Of a stretch of DNA of 64,000 nucleotides, positions 28,251-38,252 are shown piece by piece; position 1 is the stretch's first letter; every line of letters begins with the position of its first letter. The notes below the pieces were generated by a model, which worked only from the letters and a program-made list of their open reading frames with translations, ran no database searches and was not told where the DNA came from. The stretch lies in contig NZ_LT963430.1 in the NCBI RefSeq assembly GCF_900199405.1, positions 3,007,605-3,071,604 on the forward strand, written 5' to 3'. The translations under genes and the position numbers were made by a program. The DNA is from Beduinella massiliensis (lineage in GTDB: Bacteria > Bacillota > Clostridia > Christensenellales > Aristaeellaceae).

Positions 28251-28283
28251 AAAAAGGAGAAGCGGGAGGCCTCCGCCCCCCGC
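28251..28283 (-). terminator. Terminator after aspartate kinase
   Basis: GCGGGGGGCGG and the following CCTCCCGC pair around a short loop (28262-28283); on the minus strand TTCTCCTTTTT follows. It lies between lysC and the TSUP gene. Confidence 0.6.
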
Positions 28284-28307
28284 ACAAATCGTTCCGGCGT
28301 CTTCCGG

Positions 28308-29645
28308 TCAGGCACGTTCCCTGTCCGCGTCCGTCACGAACGCGCGGTAAATGGCGCGCACCGCGTTTTCAAAGTCCAGATTATCCACGCCCACGATGAT
28401 GTTCAGCTCGCTGGAGCCCTGATCGATCATGCGCACGTTGATGCCCGCGCGCTGGAGCGCATTGAACAGCTTGGCCGACGTGCCCTTCGAGCGAACCATG
28501 CCGCGGCCCACCGTCGCGATGAGCGCCAGACCGGAATGAATTTCCACGGAATCCGGATCCGTCAATTCGTAAATGCGGTGCACCAGCTGATCGCGCTTGC
28601 CGTCGAGCATGCGCTCGTGGCAGACGACGCACATCGTGTCGATGCCCGTCGGCAGGTGTTCAAAGGAAATGCCGTTCTCCTCCACCGCCTGCAGCACGCG
28701 GCGTCCAAAGCCCAGCTCCGCGTTCATCATCGCCTTCTCGACGGCGACGATCGCAAAGTCCTTGTGGCCCGCGATGCCGGTGATCACGTAGTCGTTGTCC
28801 ATGTCTTCCGCGTCGTGCGAAATCAGCGTACCCGGTTCGTCCGGCGCGTTGGTGTTGCGGATATTCGTGGGAATGCCTGCCATGCGCACGGGGAAAATCG
28901 CGTCCTCGTGCAATACGCTCGCACCCATGTACGAGAGCTCCCGCAATTCCCTGTACGTCACGTGCCGGATCGGCCTCGGGTTTCTGACGATGCGCGGATC
29001 GGCCATCAGGCAGCCCGAAACGTCCGTCCAGTTCTCGTACAGATCCGCGTGCACCGCCCGCGCGACGATCGCGCCCGAGATGTCGCTGCCTCCGCGCGAA
29101 AAGGTGTGCACCGTCCCGTCGGGCATGCGCCCGTAAAAGCCCGGCACCACCGCATAGGGGTGCGCCCTCAGCAGCTTGGACAGCGCGTCCTGCGTGGCGT
29201 TCTGGTCGAGCCTGCCCTCCTCGTCGAAGAGGATGCCGTCCGCCGCGTCCACGAAGTCCCACCCCAGATAATCCGCGAGCAGAATGCCGTTTAAGTATTC
29301 GCCGCGGCTGGCCGCGTAGTCCGGCTGCGCGCTCGTGCGGATGCCCTCGCGAACCTCCAGCAGGCGATCCTCCAGCGGCGTATCCAGGGAAAGCTCCTGC
29401 GCGATGCCGCGGTACCTGCCCGCAATCGTCTCAAACAATTCGTCAAAGTCCTCGCCCGAACGCGCAAGGCGGTGGCATTCGTACAGCATATCGGTGATCT
29501 TCTTGTCCCGCGGCATGCGCTTGCCCGGCGCGGAGGGCACGACGTAGTGGCGCGCCGGATCGCTCAAGAGGATTTCTTTCACCTTGGAAAACTGGCCCGC
29601 ATCGGCCAGGGAACTGCCGCCAAATTTGGATACCTTAATCTCCAT
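28308..29645 (-). CDS. lysC: Aspartate kinase
   Basis: Aspartokinase (445 aa), first step of the aspartate-derived amino acid pathway (Lys, Thr, Met, and diaminopimelate for the wall). The kinase start KFGGSSLADAGQF and FSRGGSDISGAIVAR are diagnostic, followed by two ACT domains (GFGRRVLQAVEENGISFEHLP; FNALQRAGINVRMIDQGSSELNI) that would give allosteric feedback. The start at 29645 has GGAGGG 8 bases upstream. Monocistronic, with its own promoter and terminator. No riboswitch-like leader. Confidence 0.95.
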   Translation of the reverse strand: MEIKVSKFGGSSLADAGQFSKVKEILLSDPARHYVVPSAPGKRMPRDKKITDMLYECHRLARSGEDFDELFETIAGRYRGIAQELSLDTPLEDRLLEVREGIRTSAQPDYAASRGEYLNGILLADYLGWDFVDAADGILFDEEGRLDQNATQDALSKLLRAHPYAVVPGFYGRMPDGTVHTFSRGGSDISGAIVARAVHADLYENWTDVSGCLMADPRIVRNPRPIRHVTYRELRELSYMGASVLHEDAIFPVRMAGIPTNIRNTNAPDEPGTLISHDAEDMDNDYVITGIAGHKDFAIVAVEKAMMNAELGFGRRVLQAVEENGISFEHLPTGIDTMCVVCHERMLDGKRDQLVHRIYELTDPDSVEIHSGLALIATVGRGMVRSKGTSAKLFNALQRAGINVRMIDQGSSELNIIVGVDNLDFENAVRAIYRAFVTDADRERA

Positions 29646-29692
29646 ACGGAATCCCTCCGTTATTCCATAATGCCAACCCCGACTAATGCACC

Positions 29693-29721
29693 ATTGTAAT
29701 GGAACAAAGCGCAAAAATCAA
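29693..29721 (-). promoter_or_regulatory. Promoter of lysC
   Basis: Minus-strand TTGATT (29716-29721), 17 bp, TACAAT (29693-29698). Predicted leader only about 40 nt, too short for a lysine riboswitch. Confidence 0.75.
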
Positions 29722-29808
29722 TACAATGCCGCATATCCAGCGCAAAAAACGGCGAATTTCTGCGAAACACGCCGTCTTTTTAGACGCTTTGGGCAGACAT
29801 CGTTCGCT

Positions 29809-30393
29809 TCATCGTATGCCGCTTCGGGGATGGGGGTGCGCTTCCCACTCCTCTCTCAAGACGGCCATGCGCAGGATGTCGCGGTAGGCGCCGCGCGAAA
29901 ACTCCTGTGCGCGAAGCACGCCCTCCCGCACGAATCCGCAGGCCTCGTAGCAGCGGACGGCCCGCTCGTTTTCCGCGAACACCTCCAGGCCTACCCTGTG
30001 CAGATTCAGGCTTTCAAAGCCAAAGCCCAGCATGAGCGAAAGCGCCTCCCGCCCGTAGCCCTGGCCGCGCTCCGCCGCCCTCGCCAGCACCATGCCCAGC
30101 TCCGCGTAACGGTTGACAGGATGCACGAACAGGAAATCGATCTGGCCAAGATACGCGCCGTCCTCCCGCCTTGCGACGATAAAATGATAGCCGTCCGCCT
30201 TTCCCGCCAGGATGTTTTGCATGTACTGCTCGGTTTGCAGCGCCGTATGCGGCGCGAGGAACGCGCCCGACAGGTAGCGCGTCGTCTCGGGATCGTTCAC
30301 CCATGCGCGGATCGCCGGGAAGTCCTCCTCGCGGTATTCGCGCAGCATCACCCGCTCGCCCAGAATGTGCGGCATCGCTCCACCAACTTTCAT
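29809..30393 (-). CDS. GNAT family N-acetyltransferase (RimJ/RimL type)
   Basis: A 194-aa acetyltransferase. The N-terminal strand LGERVMLREYREEDFPAIRAWVND, the acetyl-CoA motif AAERGQGYGREALSLML (Q/RxxGxG/A pattern) and the C-terminal HRVGLEVFAENERAVRCYEACGF are typical of the RimJ/RimL branch. The target (ribosomal protein, small molecule or drug) cannot be told. The start at 30393 follows GGGTGA; an ATG six codons later is an alternative. Confidence 0.85.
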   Translation of the reverse strand: MKVGGAMPHILGERVMLREYREEDFPAIRAWVNDPETTRYLSGAFLAPHTALQTEQYMQNILAGKADGYHFIVARREDGAYLGQIDFLFVHPVNRYAELGMVLARAAERGQGYGREALSLMLGFGFESLNLHRVGLEVFAENERAVRCYEACGFVREGVLRAQEFSRGAYRDILRMAVLREEWEAHPHPRSGIR

Positions 30394-30494
30394 TCGCTTC
30401 ACCCGCGGATTAGTCTTGTCCTTCCAGCTGCGATTCATCCGCACGGTTTTGAGCATCATAACACGGCGAGCCGTCCGGCGCAAGGCCGGACGGC

Positions 30495-30539
30495 ACAAAA
30501 AATGAAGGGCTTCCGTTTTCAGGAAACCCTTCGTTTTTT
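30495..30539 (-). terminator. Terminator after the HEAT-repeat gene
   Basis: GAAGGG(C)TTCC pairs with GGAA(A)CCCTTC (30504-30532), with T-runs on both sides (TTTTTT at 30534-30539 and AAAAAA at 30497-30502). On the minus strand it lies just after the HEAT-repeat stop. Confidence 0.75.
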
Positions 30540-30545
30540 GATTGT

Positions 30546-30881
30546 TTACTTGACGTCCGACGTGATGGAATGCAGCGCCACCTGAAGCGCTTCCTTGACC
30601 TCGGCGTCCGCCTCGATGGACATCTGATGGCTCACGTGCATGCGCGTGCGCGGGTCCTTCATCTCGCCCATCGCCTTGGCCGTCGCCAGGCGAATCTGCT
30701 TGTCAGGCGAATGCAGCATCGAAACCAGCGCGTTTACCGCCGCCTCGCCGCCGACCTTGCCCAAGCCGCCGATGGCCGCCACCGCCGTCTCCAGATGCTT
30801 GTCTTCCGCGAGCTGTGCCAGCTTCTCCGCGTTTTTCTTCTCGACGAGATGCTCTACCTTGTTTGCACTGTTGCCAAACAT
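30546..30881 (-). CDS. Small HEAT-repeat protein
   Basis: A 111-aa all-helical protein. Three helix pairs resemble HEAT/PBS-lyase-like repeats (HLETAVAAIGGLGKVGGEAAVNAL; IRLATAKAMGEMKDPR; VKEALQVALHSI). Such repeats form protein-binding scaffolds; no catalytic residues are present. The start at MFGNSANK has GGAGGTC 6-7 bases upstream. Monocistronic with a consensus promoter and a terminator. Partner unknown. Confidence 0.75.
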   Translation of the reverse strand: MFGNSANKVEHLVEKKNAEKLAQLAEDKHLETAVAAIGGLGKVGGEAAVNALVSMLHSPDKQIRLATAKAMGEMKDPRTRMHVSHQMSIEADAEVKEALQVALHSITSDVK

Positions 30882-30938
30882 TTTAAAGACCTCCACATGC
30901 TCAATTTAGCGCGATCTCCGCGTTGTCCTGTTAGTTAG

Positions 30939-30967
30939 ATTGTATTCCAAAGCAACTAATTCGTCAA
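30939..30967 (-). promoter_or_regulatory. Promoter of the HEAT-repeat gene
   Basis: Minus-strand TTGACG (30962-30967), 17 bp, TACAAT (30939-30944), about 60 bases before the start codon. Confidence 0.78.
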
Positions 30968-30993
30968 CGCCCATCTTCTGCCGGTCAGTCGCA

Positions 30994-32219
30994 TTAATCG
31001 TAGTGCAGCGCCTCGATCGGGCGCAGCTTGGAGGCCTTGCTCGCCGGATACAGGCCGAAGATGATGCCGACCGCCATCGAGAAGCCCACGGCCAGCTGCA
31101 CCACGCCTGGAGACATGGCGAGCGTCATGGAAAGCACGCCCTCCAATACGTCCATCAGCAGCGCGCCAAACAGGAGGCCAAGCAGACCGCCGAGGCCGGA
31201 AATGACGATCGCCTCGATCAGGAACTGGAGCAGAATGTTCCGCCGCTTGGCCCCGATGGCCTTGCGAATGCCGATTTCGCGCGTGCGCTCGGTGACGGAA
31301 ACGAGCATGATGTTCATGATGCCGATGCCGCCCACCAGCAGCGAAATGCCCGCGATGCCGCCCAGCATGAGCGTGAGCGTGCTCGTCGTCTCGTCTACCG
31401 CGGAGAGCATCTCGCTCTGGTTCATGACCGAATAGGAGCTCTCGTTCTGATAGCGCTTATACAGGTAGCTTTCGATGTACTCCTGTGCCGCGTCCACGGT
31501 CGTGGCATCCGTCGCAGAGATGCTGATAGAGGAAATGCTGGTGCTCTCCAGCAGGCGCTGGGCCAGCGTAAAGGGGATGACGACCACCTCGTCCGATGAG
31601 GAACCGCCGGAGCTCCCCTTGCTTTCCAGCACGCCGACGATCTTGAACTGCCGGCCGCTGATGGACATCGTGTTGCCCACCACGTTCGTCGTGCCGAAGA
31701 GGTCCTCCGCGATGTCCACGCCCACGACGCATACCGCGCTTCGGTTGTCCACGTCCGCCTGGATGATGTAGCGGCCCTCCGCTACGCCCTGATTGCGGAT
31801 GTCCTTATAGGAGGGCAACACGCCCATGATGGAGGTGGTGGTATTGTTGCTGCCCGCCTTCACCGTGAGGTTCCCGGTGACCGTCGGGGAAACGGAAGCG
31901 ATCGCCGCGCTGTCCTCCCAGGAAAGCACGTCGTCCATCTTGAGGATGACCGTGCCGCGCTGTGAGCTGCCGCCGCCAAAGCCGGGGAATCCGCCGAAGC
32001 CTCCCCGCCTGCCGGTGGAGCGGGTCTGAATGGAAACCGTCAGCAGGTTTGTGCCCATGCTCTGGATCGATTCGCTGACTGCGGCGGTGGTGCCCTGTCC
32101 GATGGCAATGAGCACGACCACCGACATGACGCCGATGATGACGCCGAGCATCGTCAGGCAGGCACGGACCTTGTTGGCCTTGATGGCCTTGAAAGCCATG
32201 GAGATGGTTTGTACGAACA

Positions 32220-32223
<4 letters not shown>
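30994..32223 (-). CDS. ABC transporter permease, MacB/FtsX type
   Basis: A 409-aa permease: one N-terminal membrane helix (LTMLGVIIGVMSVVVLIAIG), a large extracytoplasmic MacB-PCD domain, then three C-terminal helices with the FtsX-type motif ERTREIGIRKAIGAKRRNILLQFLIEA. An odd Gly/Phe-rich loop (RRGGFGGFPGFGGGSSQRG) follows the first helix. The start overlaps the ATPase stop by 4 bases (ATGA). Third gene of the adaptor-ATPase-permease operon; likely exports a peptide, toxic compound or lipid. Confidence 0.88.
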
Positions 32224-32909
<686 letters not shown>

Positions 32910-32927
32910 GTTACATTTCTCCTCTCA

Positions 32928-34640
32928 TCAAAACCCGCCCGGCATGCCGGCGGGCATACCGTCGGGCATGCCGCCGTTGCTCCTGCTCCGGCTGCTGCTA
33001 TCTCCGCCCCGGTTACCGCCTGTGGAACCGCCGGTCATCATCGTCATGCCGCCGAGATTCACCGTCATGCTGCCGGAGGAAGAAGAGCTCGTGCTCTCGT
33101 AGAGCACGGCCTGCCCTTCGTTCAGGCCTGAGAGGATTTCCGCGTAGTCGTCGTTCATGAGGCCTACCTCGACCGTCTGATAGCTGCCCGTCGAGCCGCC
33201 GGAGGACGTCAGCACGCAATACTGGTCGTTGATCGTCATCAGCGCCTCGACCGGGATGTAAAGCGCGTCGTCCACATGCGCGACCTGCACCTCACCCGTC
33301 GCGTTCATGCCCGCCTTGATGCCCGTGCCCGCCGCGTCGAAGGAGAGCTTCACGTCGTAGGTGGTGACGCCGCTCTCGCCGGAGCCGACCGGAGCGACCT
33401 TTTGGACGACGCCCTCGACCTCGAGATCGGTCAGCGCGTCCACGGTGATGATGACCTTCTGCCCCGGCTCGACGGAGACGACGTCCAGCTCGTCGACCGC
33501 GATGGTCAGCGTCATGTCCTCGCCCTGCAGGATCGAAAGCAGCGCGGAACCCGAGGTCACGTCGTCGCCGACGTCGATCTCCTCAATGGAGGCGATCACG
33601 CCGTCGCAGGGCGCCAGCACGATGAGGTTCTCGCGGTTTTCCTTGGCCGTAGCCAGTTCCCCGGCCGCCGTCTCCCGCTGAATGCGCAGGTTCTCCTGCG
33701 TCAGCGTCAGCGGCGAATCATCCAGCGCGTAGATCACGTCCTTGCGGTTGATCTCGTCGCCCACGTTTACGCGGATCTGGCGAATGGTTCCGCCATAGGC
33801 CGAGACGGCCATAGGCTTGTTGATCTGAAGCGCGCCCGTGCCGACCACGTCGCCGAGGCCGTTTGAAACCGTCACCTGGGCGTCCATGGGCAGCGTGTCG
33901 TCGTTCACGGTAACGACCGCCTTGGTGCCCTGCATGTACAGGTCGGTCACCTCACCCTCCACGGAGAACGTGGAGCCCACGACCGAACCGCTACCGCCGA
34001 CGAAGAGCGTATCGCCCAGCTGCACGCTCGTGCCCGCCGCCACGTCGAATTCAACCTTCATCCGCCCGTCCGTCGAGAGAAGCGCGACCGCGCCGTAGCG
34101 GCGGTAAACGGCCAGCGCGTCGTCGCCCACCTGGCCATAAAGCTTCATTACGCGGCCAGCGATCGGGGATTTGACCGCCGCCACCGTGGCCCCGGGCGAC
34201 GTGCCCATGATTTCATCGTCGAGCTCCCAAAGGGCGTATTCCAAATCCTGAATTTCAGCGTCGAGATCGTCATTTTGAAGCACTGCGAGGATGTCTCCCT
34301 GCTTGACCTCGTCGCCGATGTCTACGCGAAGCTCCGCGAGCTTTCCATCCGTCTGAACGGTGACGGTAGGCTGATTGGCCGCCTGAATCATGCCCGTACC
34401 GTAGATCGACTTGTCCAGCGAACCGCGCATGGCGCTTGCCGACACGTAAGAGGTCGCAGAGGCCGCCGTGTTTTCCGTGGTCTTATCCAAATAATATCGG
34501 TAGCCAAAAAATGCGGCTACCGCCAGGATTGCTATCCAGACGACCCACTTCACAATGCGTTTGACCGTGCGCTTCACGCGGCGCGCATTCCTCTTTTTCT
34601 TCGGGGGAACCGATGGGGTTTGCTGAACCTGCTCGCTCAT
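32928..34640 (-). CDS. HlyD/RND-type periplasmic adaptor subunit
   Basis: A 570-aa membrane-fusion protein. One N-terminal helix (VKWVVWIAILAVAAFFGY) anchors it, followed by biotinyl-lipoyl-like and beta-barrel domains (LAELRVDIGDEVKQGDILAVL; LVLAPCDGVIASIEEIDVGDDV). In Gram-positives such adaptors pair with MacB-type pumps without an outer-membrane channel. The C-terminal tail is a low-complexity Ser/Gly/Met run (GGMPDGMPAGMPGGF). The start at 34640 has AAGGAGGC about 9 bases upstream; the longer frame is not needed. Confidence 0.87.
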   Translation of the reverse strand: MSEQVQQTPSVPPKKKRNARRVKRTVKRIVKWVVWIAILAVAAFFGYRYYLDKTTENTAASATSYVSASAMRGSLDKSIYGTGMIQAANQPTVTVQTDGKLAELRVDIGDEVKQGDILAVLQNDDLDAEIQDLEYALWELDDEIMGTSPGATVAAVKSPIAGRVMKLYGQVGDDALAVYRRYGAVALLSTDGRMKVEFDVAAGTSVQLGDTLFVGGSGSVVGSTFSVEGEVTDLYMQGTKAVVTVNDDTLPMDAQVTVSNGLGDVVGTGALQINKPMAVSAYGGTIRQIRVNVGDEINRKDVIYALDDSPLTLTQENLRIQRETAAGELATAKENRENLIVLAPCDGVIASIEEIDVGDDVTSGSALLSILQGEDMTLTIAVDELDVVSVEPGQKVIITVDALTDLEVEGVVQKVAPVGSGESGVTTYDVKLSFDAAGTGIKAGMNATGEVQVAHVDDALYIPVEALMTINDQYCVLTSSGGSTGSYQTVEVGLMNDDYAEILSGLNEGQAVLYESTSSSSSGSMTVNLGGMTMMTGGSTGGNRGGDSSSRSRSNGGMPDGMPAGMPGGF

Positions 34641-34710
34641 ATTCCTAAAGCCTCCTTCGCTTGATGAGCAAAGTGTAAAGGAAAAATACGGCTGAAATAT
34701 GGCGCAAAAC

Positions 34711-34742
34711 GGAAGAAAGGCAAACGACTTTCGCCGTTTGCC
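34711..34742 (-). terminator. Terminator after the YfhO-family gene
   Basis: GGCAAACG (34719-34726) pairs with CGTTTGCC (34735-34742), followed on the minus strand by TTTCTTCCG. It starts about 10 bases after the stop codon. Confidence 0.65.
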
Positions 34743-34752
34743 CTTCAAACGC

Positions 34753-37278
34753 TCATATTCGATCTCTCTGCTTGAATCGTCCTGCCAGAAAGGTCAGCGC
34801 GCAGACAGCCGCGCCCAATGCAGATAAGCACAGTCCCAGCCCAAGGCCTTGTGGCCTGTAGGAAAAGCGGATGCTGTGTTCTCCCTCCGACACATTCACG
34901 CCTAAAAACATCCCAAGTATTTTTCTGGCCGTCGCCGGTTTACCGTCGATGTACAGCGAGAAGCCCGAGTCAAAAGGCAGCGTGAAGAGGAGCACTCCGT
35001 CTCGCTTCGCGGTAAAGCAGCCCACCCCGCCATCCTGCGTGAAGCGTTCCCATTCAACACCCCCGGCAGCGAGCTCCTCGGAAACCCGCGCGAGCGCTTT
35101 TGTCTCCTCATAGTAAAGCTGCGCGGGACGCATTTTCACCCGCCCACCCATCAGCCGCAGACGTATCTCCACCCTTTCCCCTGCCGCGAACGTCCCCAAA
35201 TACCGCGTTGAAAAGCATCCCTCCGATTGATACGCGTCCTTCGTCACACCATTAACCACCAGTCCGATCTCACAGTCGTACCCGTCCAGCGGGACGTAAA
35301 GGTACAGCGGCGCCTCCTCTTGCGCGATGAGGGTGAAGATCACATCGCTGTACGCCGCGCCGTATGCCGCAGCGTACACCCCCTCTTCCAGCTCCAAGGC
35401 GCCGTCCAAATGCGTCTCTACTACGCCATCATGGCGCGTGAAGACAGCCTTGCTTTCCGAAGCAAACGCCCCATAGATTTCGTTCAACCGCCTGAACGGC
35501 TCGCTGTCTGAGGACGCCAACGCATCCGGCGCCTCGCACGCAAAGGCCAAAGGCAAAGCATAAGGATTCCGCCAGACGTCTCCAAAGCTCGTCTTCTGCT
35601 GCCCCTCGTACAACGGCTCTTCCGCGAGGACGTACCGGATGCCGAGCAACGCGTCGGCTGCCAGGCTCGCCCCCTGCGCATATTGGGCAAAGATACCATT
35701 GTCCCGGTAGCCCAATGTGCGCAGAAAAAAGCGCACGTCATACCGAAGCATCGAACTGTAATGGGTAATCCCTGCGTACCCGTGAAGAAGCGGATCGTTT
35801 ACGTTTAAAGCCCTTGCGTTCTCCATTCGGTAAAGCTCCGGATCCATCTCCGTCACGGCACGCACGGTTCGCTCCGTTTCGGCCTGTTCGTCACAAAAAG
35901 CGACCGTCGCTCCTGTCGGCAACAACTTCTGCAGGGTCTTCACCGTGTTCCCGCCCACGGAGAGCACGACCGCCAGCGCCAGTATGCCAACCTGAATCCG
36001 ACGCATTCCCCGCAGGGAAAGGCCAACTGCGCATAGCAGCAGCAGGCAGGCATCCCAAAGAAATCCTTTCAAGCTTACGTCGGGCATGAGCAGGGCGCAG
36101 CTTCCGTAGGCAGCAATAATCACGCCCGCAACAATGCCGATCGTTCTGCATTCCAGCTCCTTCGCCGCCTTTATTTCTTCCTGTGCGCCGAGCACAAGAA
36201 CAAAGCTGAGCAAAAAGGAAAAACGGTAGGGAAACCAGGTCGGCTCGTTGAGCCCGTGCATCAGGGTGCAAAGGAAGTTTTCGCAAAGAAAGAGGAGAAG
36301 CGATAAAAAAAGCAGCAAGATATGAACCCGTTCCCTGCGATCCCTTTTCCTGTGGATCACAAAGAGCGGGAAGAGCAGTACTGTAAGCATACCGCAGAAT
36401 AAATTAGGCGGGCCGTAAGTGATGCCGGCAAGCGAAAAGGCGTCTGTGCGCAGTTGAAGCAGCGCATCCAAGGGAGCCAACCGCAGGCCGATCGCAGGCC
36501 ATTGAAAGGCCGCCTTGCCTCCCCGCAGCGAAAACAGGGCCGGAACCCAGACGAACGCGCTCAGGCTTCCGGCCAACAAAGAAGCCGCCGCAAAATGCGC
36601 GAAGGACTTCCGTTTTCCCGTTATGAATGGAAGAGCAGACACGAACACGAGCACCGAAAAAATACAGAGCATGTATCCGATATAGTAACAAGATATGATG
36701 GCCGCCGCCAAAGAGACGACGTACAGCGTCATTCCACGTCCCTCAAGGATGCGCCGTATGCCCGCGTAAATGACCGGAGCGAGTAGGATGCCGTCCAGCC
36801 ACATCAAATTATGAAAAAAGACCGCCACATATCCGCACAGGGCATATGAAAGCGACAGCAGCGGCGTTTCGGGTGTCTCACATCCCCGATCCCGCGCACA
36901 AAGGCAAAACGCAAGCCCGCAAAGGCCTATTTTCAAGCCGGTGACGAGAGTGACCGCTACATCCAGGCTTTGAATCGGAAAGAGCAAAAAGATCAAGTTC
37001 AGCGGGCTGAGCAGATAATACGCGGCAAGACCTGCGGTCGAAGAGCCAAGCTGCATGCCAAGCGCGTAATAGATACCCTGCCCACTGGTAAGCGCATGCT
37101 TCAGCGCGCCGTAAAAGCTCACGTACTGCGAACGCATATCGTATAGGAGCAGCGTCGCCGACCCAAAGGGTGCCACGCGCAGCCCGGCGCATACCGCAAG
37201 GAACATCCCCGCCGGCAGCAGAAACGCCGCCGCGCCGCGTCCCAGGGCACAGCGCCGTGTTTGCCTTCGCCCCGTCAT
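34753..37278 (-). CDS. YfhO-family membrane protein
   Basis: An 841-aa protein with about 12 hydrophobic helices in the first two thirds, then an extracytoplasmic beta-rich domain and a last C-terminal helix. The N-terminal segment LLYDMRSQYVSFYGALKHALTSG and IYYALGMQLGSSTAGLAAYYLLSPLN are hallmarks of YfhO (GT-C-like) proteins, which add sugars to wall or lipoteichoic polymers in some Firmicutes. It starts inside the stop of the HAD-like gene (ATGA overlap), so the two are co-translated. Terminator follows. Confidence 0.85.
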   Translation of the reverse strand: MTGRRQTRRCALGRGAAAFLLPAGMFLAVCAGLRVAPFGSATLLLYDMRSQYVSFYGALKHALTSGQGIYYALGMQLGSSTAGLAAYYLLSPLNLIFLLFPIQSLDVAVTLVTGLKIGLCGLAFCLCARDRGCETPETPLLSLSYALCGYVAVFFHNLMWLDGILLAPVIYAGIRRILEGRGMTLYVVSLAAAIISCYYIGYMLCIFSVLVFVSALPFITGKRKSFAHFAAASLLAGSLSAFVWVPALFSLRGGKAAFQWPAIGLRLAPLDALLQLRTDAFSLAGITYGPPNLFCGMLTVLLFPLFVIHRKRDRRERVHILLLFLSLLLFLCENFLCTLMHGLNEPTWFPYRFSFLLSFVLVLGAQEEIKAAKELECRTIGIVAGVIIAAYGSCALLMPDVSLKGFLWDACLLLLCAVGLSLRGMRRIQVGILALAVVLSVGGNTVKTLQKLLPTGATVAFCDEQAETERTVRAVTEMDPELYRMENARALNVNDPLLHGYAGITHYSSMLRYDVRFFLRTLGYRDNGIFAQYAQGASLAADALLGIRYVLAEEPLYEGQQKTSFGDVWRNPYALPLAFACEAPDALASSDSEPFRRLNEIYGAFASESKAVFTRHDGVVETHLDGALELEEGVYAAAYGAAYSDVIFTLIAQEEAPLYLYVPLDGYDCEIGLVVNGVTKDAYQSEGCFSTRYLGTFAAGERVEIRLRLMGGRVKMRPAQLYYEETKALARVSEELAAGGVEWERFTQDGGVGCFTAKRDGVLLFTLPFDSGFSLYIDGKPATARKILGMFLGVNVSEGEHSIRFSYRPQGLGLGLCLSALGAAVCALTFLAGRFKQRDRI

Positions 37279-38033
37279 GATTCATCCGCCGTGCCGTGCA
37301 GCACGCCCTCCCGGCAAAAACGTCTTGAGAGCGTCAGCACCTCGGCCATATCGCCCGCCAGCGCGTCCGCCTCCATCAGTTCTCCCACGCCGCCCGTTCC
37401 ATACGTTACGCCTAAAGCCAGCGCGCCGGCCGCATGCGCCGCGCGCACGTCCGTTTCCCGGTCGCCGACACTCAGGGATCGGCACGCGCAAAGTTCCTTT
37501 TGCCAGCGGCAGATCCAGTCCGCCTTCGTCATACCCCGCGCAAACGCAGCCTTGCGGACGAAGAGATGCGCCATGCCGAACTTCTGCAGCGTCTGGCTCA
37601 TATAGGAAGCGCTTCCGTTCGTCAACAGGCAGAGCGAAGCGTCCCCTTCGAGCGCGCGAAGCGTCTCCATCGCGCCGAAAAAGGGCCTCGCAAAGCGGCG
37701 AACGGCCTCATCCTCCGCTTTTGCCCAAAATGCCTCGAACTGCGACCGCCGTTCCGGGCCGATCCCCATCGCGCGGCAAACCTCGTCCGCACTGAGCCCG
37801 TTGAACGATTCGATCACATCCAAGGGCAGCGCCGGAAGGCCCATTCGTCCGAACACCTGCCTGCAAGCCTGAATCGACAGTTGATAGCTGTCCGATATCG
37901 TCCCGTCCAGGTTGAAGACGATCATCGGCAGCCCGTCCTCCGCTTCGCGCTCGGTCGGGGCGTAGACCATTCGGGGCGGTCTGGCAGGCCCCTGCGCCGC
38001 CTGGCCGGGCTTCGACTGTTTTTCCTGCGGCAT
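37275..38033 (-). CDS. HAD-superfamily phosphatase-like protein, nucleophile replaced
   Basis: A 252-aa protein of the PGP/beta-PGM branch of the HAD fold. Motif I, usually DxDGT, reads FNLDGTISDS: the first Asp, the phosphorylated nucleophile, is Asn (codon AAC). Motif II (LLTNGS), a motif III Lys region (FARGMTKADW) and motif IV (SVGDRETDVRAAHAAG) are present. If correct it would bind but not turn over phosphate esters, or use a deamidated residue. The start at 38033 has GGGGGAG 6 bases upstream. Overlaps yfhO by 4 bases. Confidence 0.85.
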   Translation of the reverse strand: MPQEKQSKPGQAAQGPARPPRMVYAPTEREAEDGLPMIVFNLDGTISDSYQLSIQACRQVFGRMGLPALPLDVIESFNGLSADEVCRAMGIGPERRSQFEAFWAKAEDEAVRRFARPFFGAMETLRALEGDASLCLLTNGSASYMSQTLQKFGMAHLFVRKAAFARGMTKADWICRWQKELCACRSLSVGDRETDVRAAHAAGALALGVTYGTGGVGELMEADALAGDMAEVLTLSRRFCREGVLHGTADES

Positions 38034-38082
38034 CTCTTCTCCCCCTTCGCGCGCGTTCGTTTTTTCGCGCTCCACAGCCCGT

Positions 38083-38111
38083 ATTATATGGTTTTTTCGC
38101 GTTTTATGCAA
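38083..38111 (-). promoter_or_regulatory. Promoter of the HAD-YfhO unit
   Basis: Minus-strand TTGCAT (38106-38111), 17 bp, TATAAT (38083-38088), about 50 bases before the HAD-like start. Confidence 0.75.
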
Positions 38112-38198
38112 GCGCGGGGTAAAATTGTGCTCCGGTTCGACAGCATTCGACAAAGAAAGTGTTTATTCGCTCTTGAAATTCCCCCAAAATAATACTAT

Positions 38199-38227
38199 TC
38201 TTAAGCCATTCCAATACACGATATAGT
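38199..38227 (+). promoter_or_regulatory. Possible promoter of the Spo0E-like gene
   Basis: TCTTAA (38199-38204), 17 bp, TATAGT (38222-38227). The -35 element is poor; the -10 is good. Confidence 0.35.
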
Positions 38228-38252
38228 ATCTTTCACAGGAGGAGACAACAGC

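Noticed and set aside
29646-29692. Lysine riboswitch before lysC
   Set aside because: The predicted leader is only about 40 nt and shows no long stem-loop set, far too short for the riboswitch.
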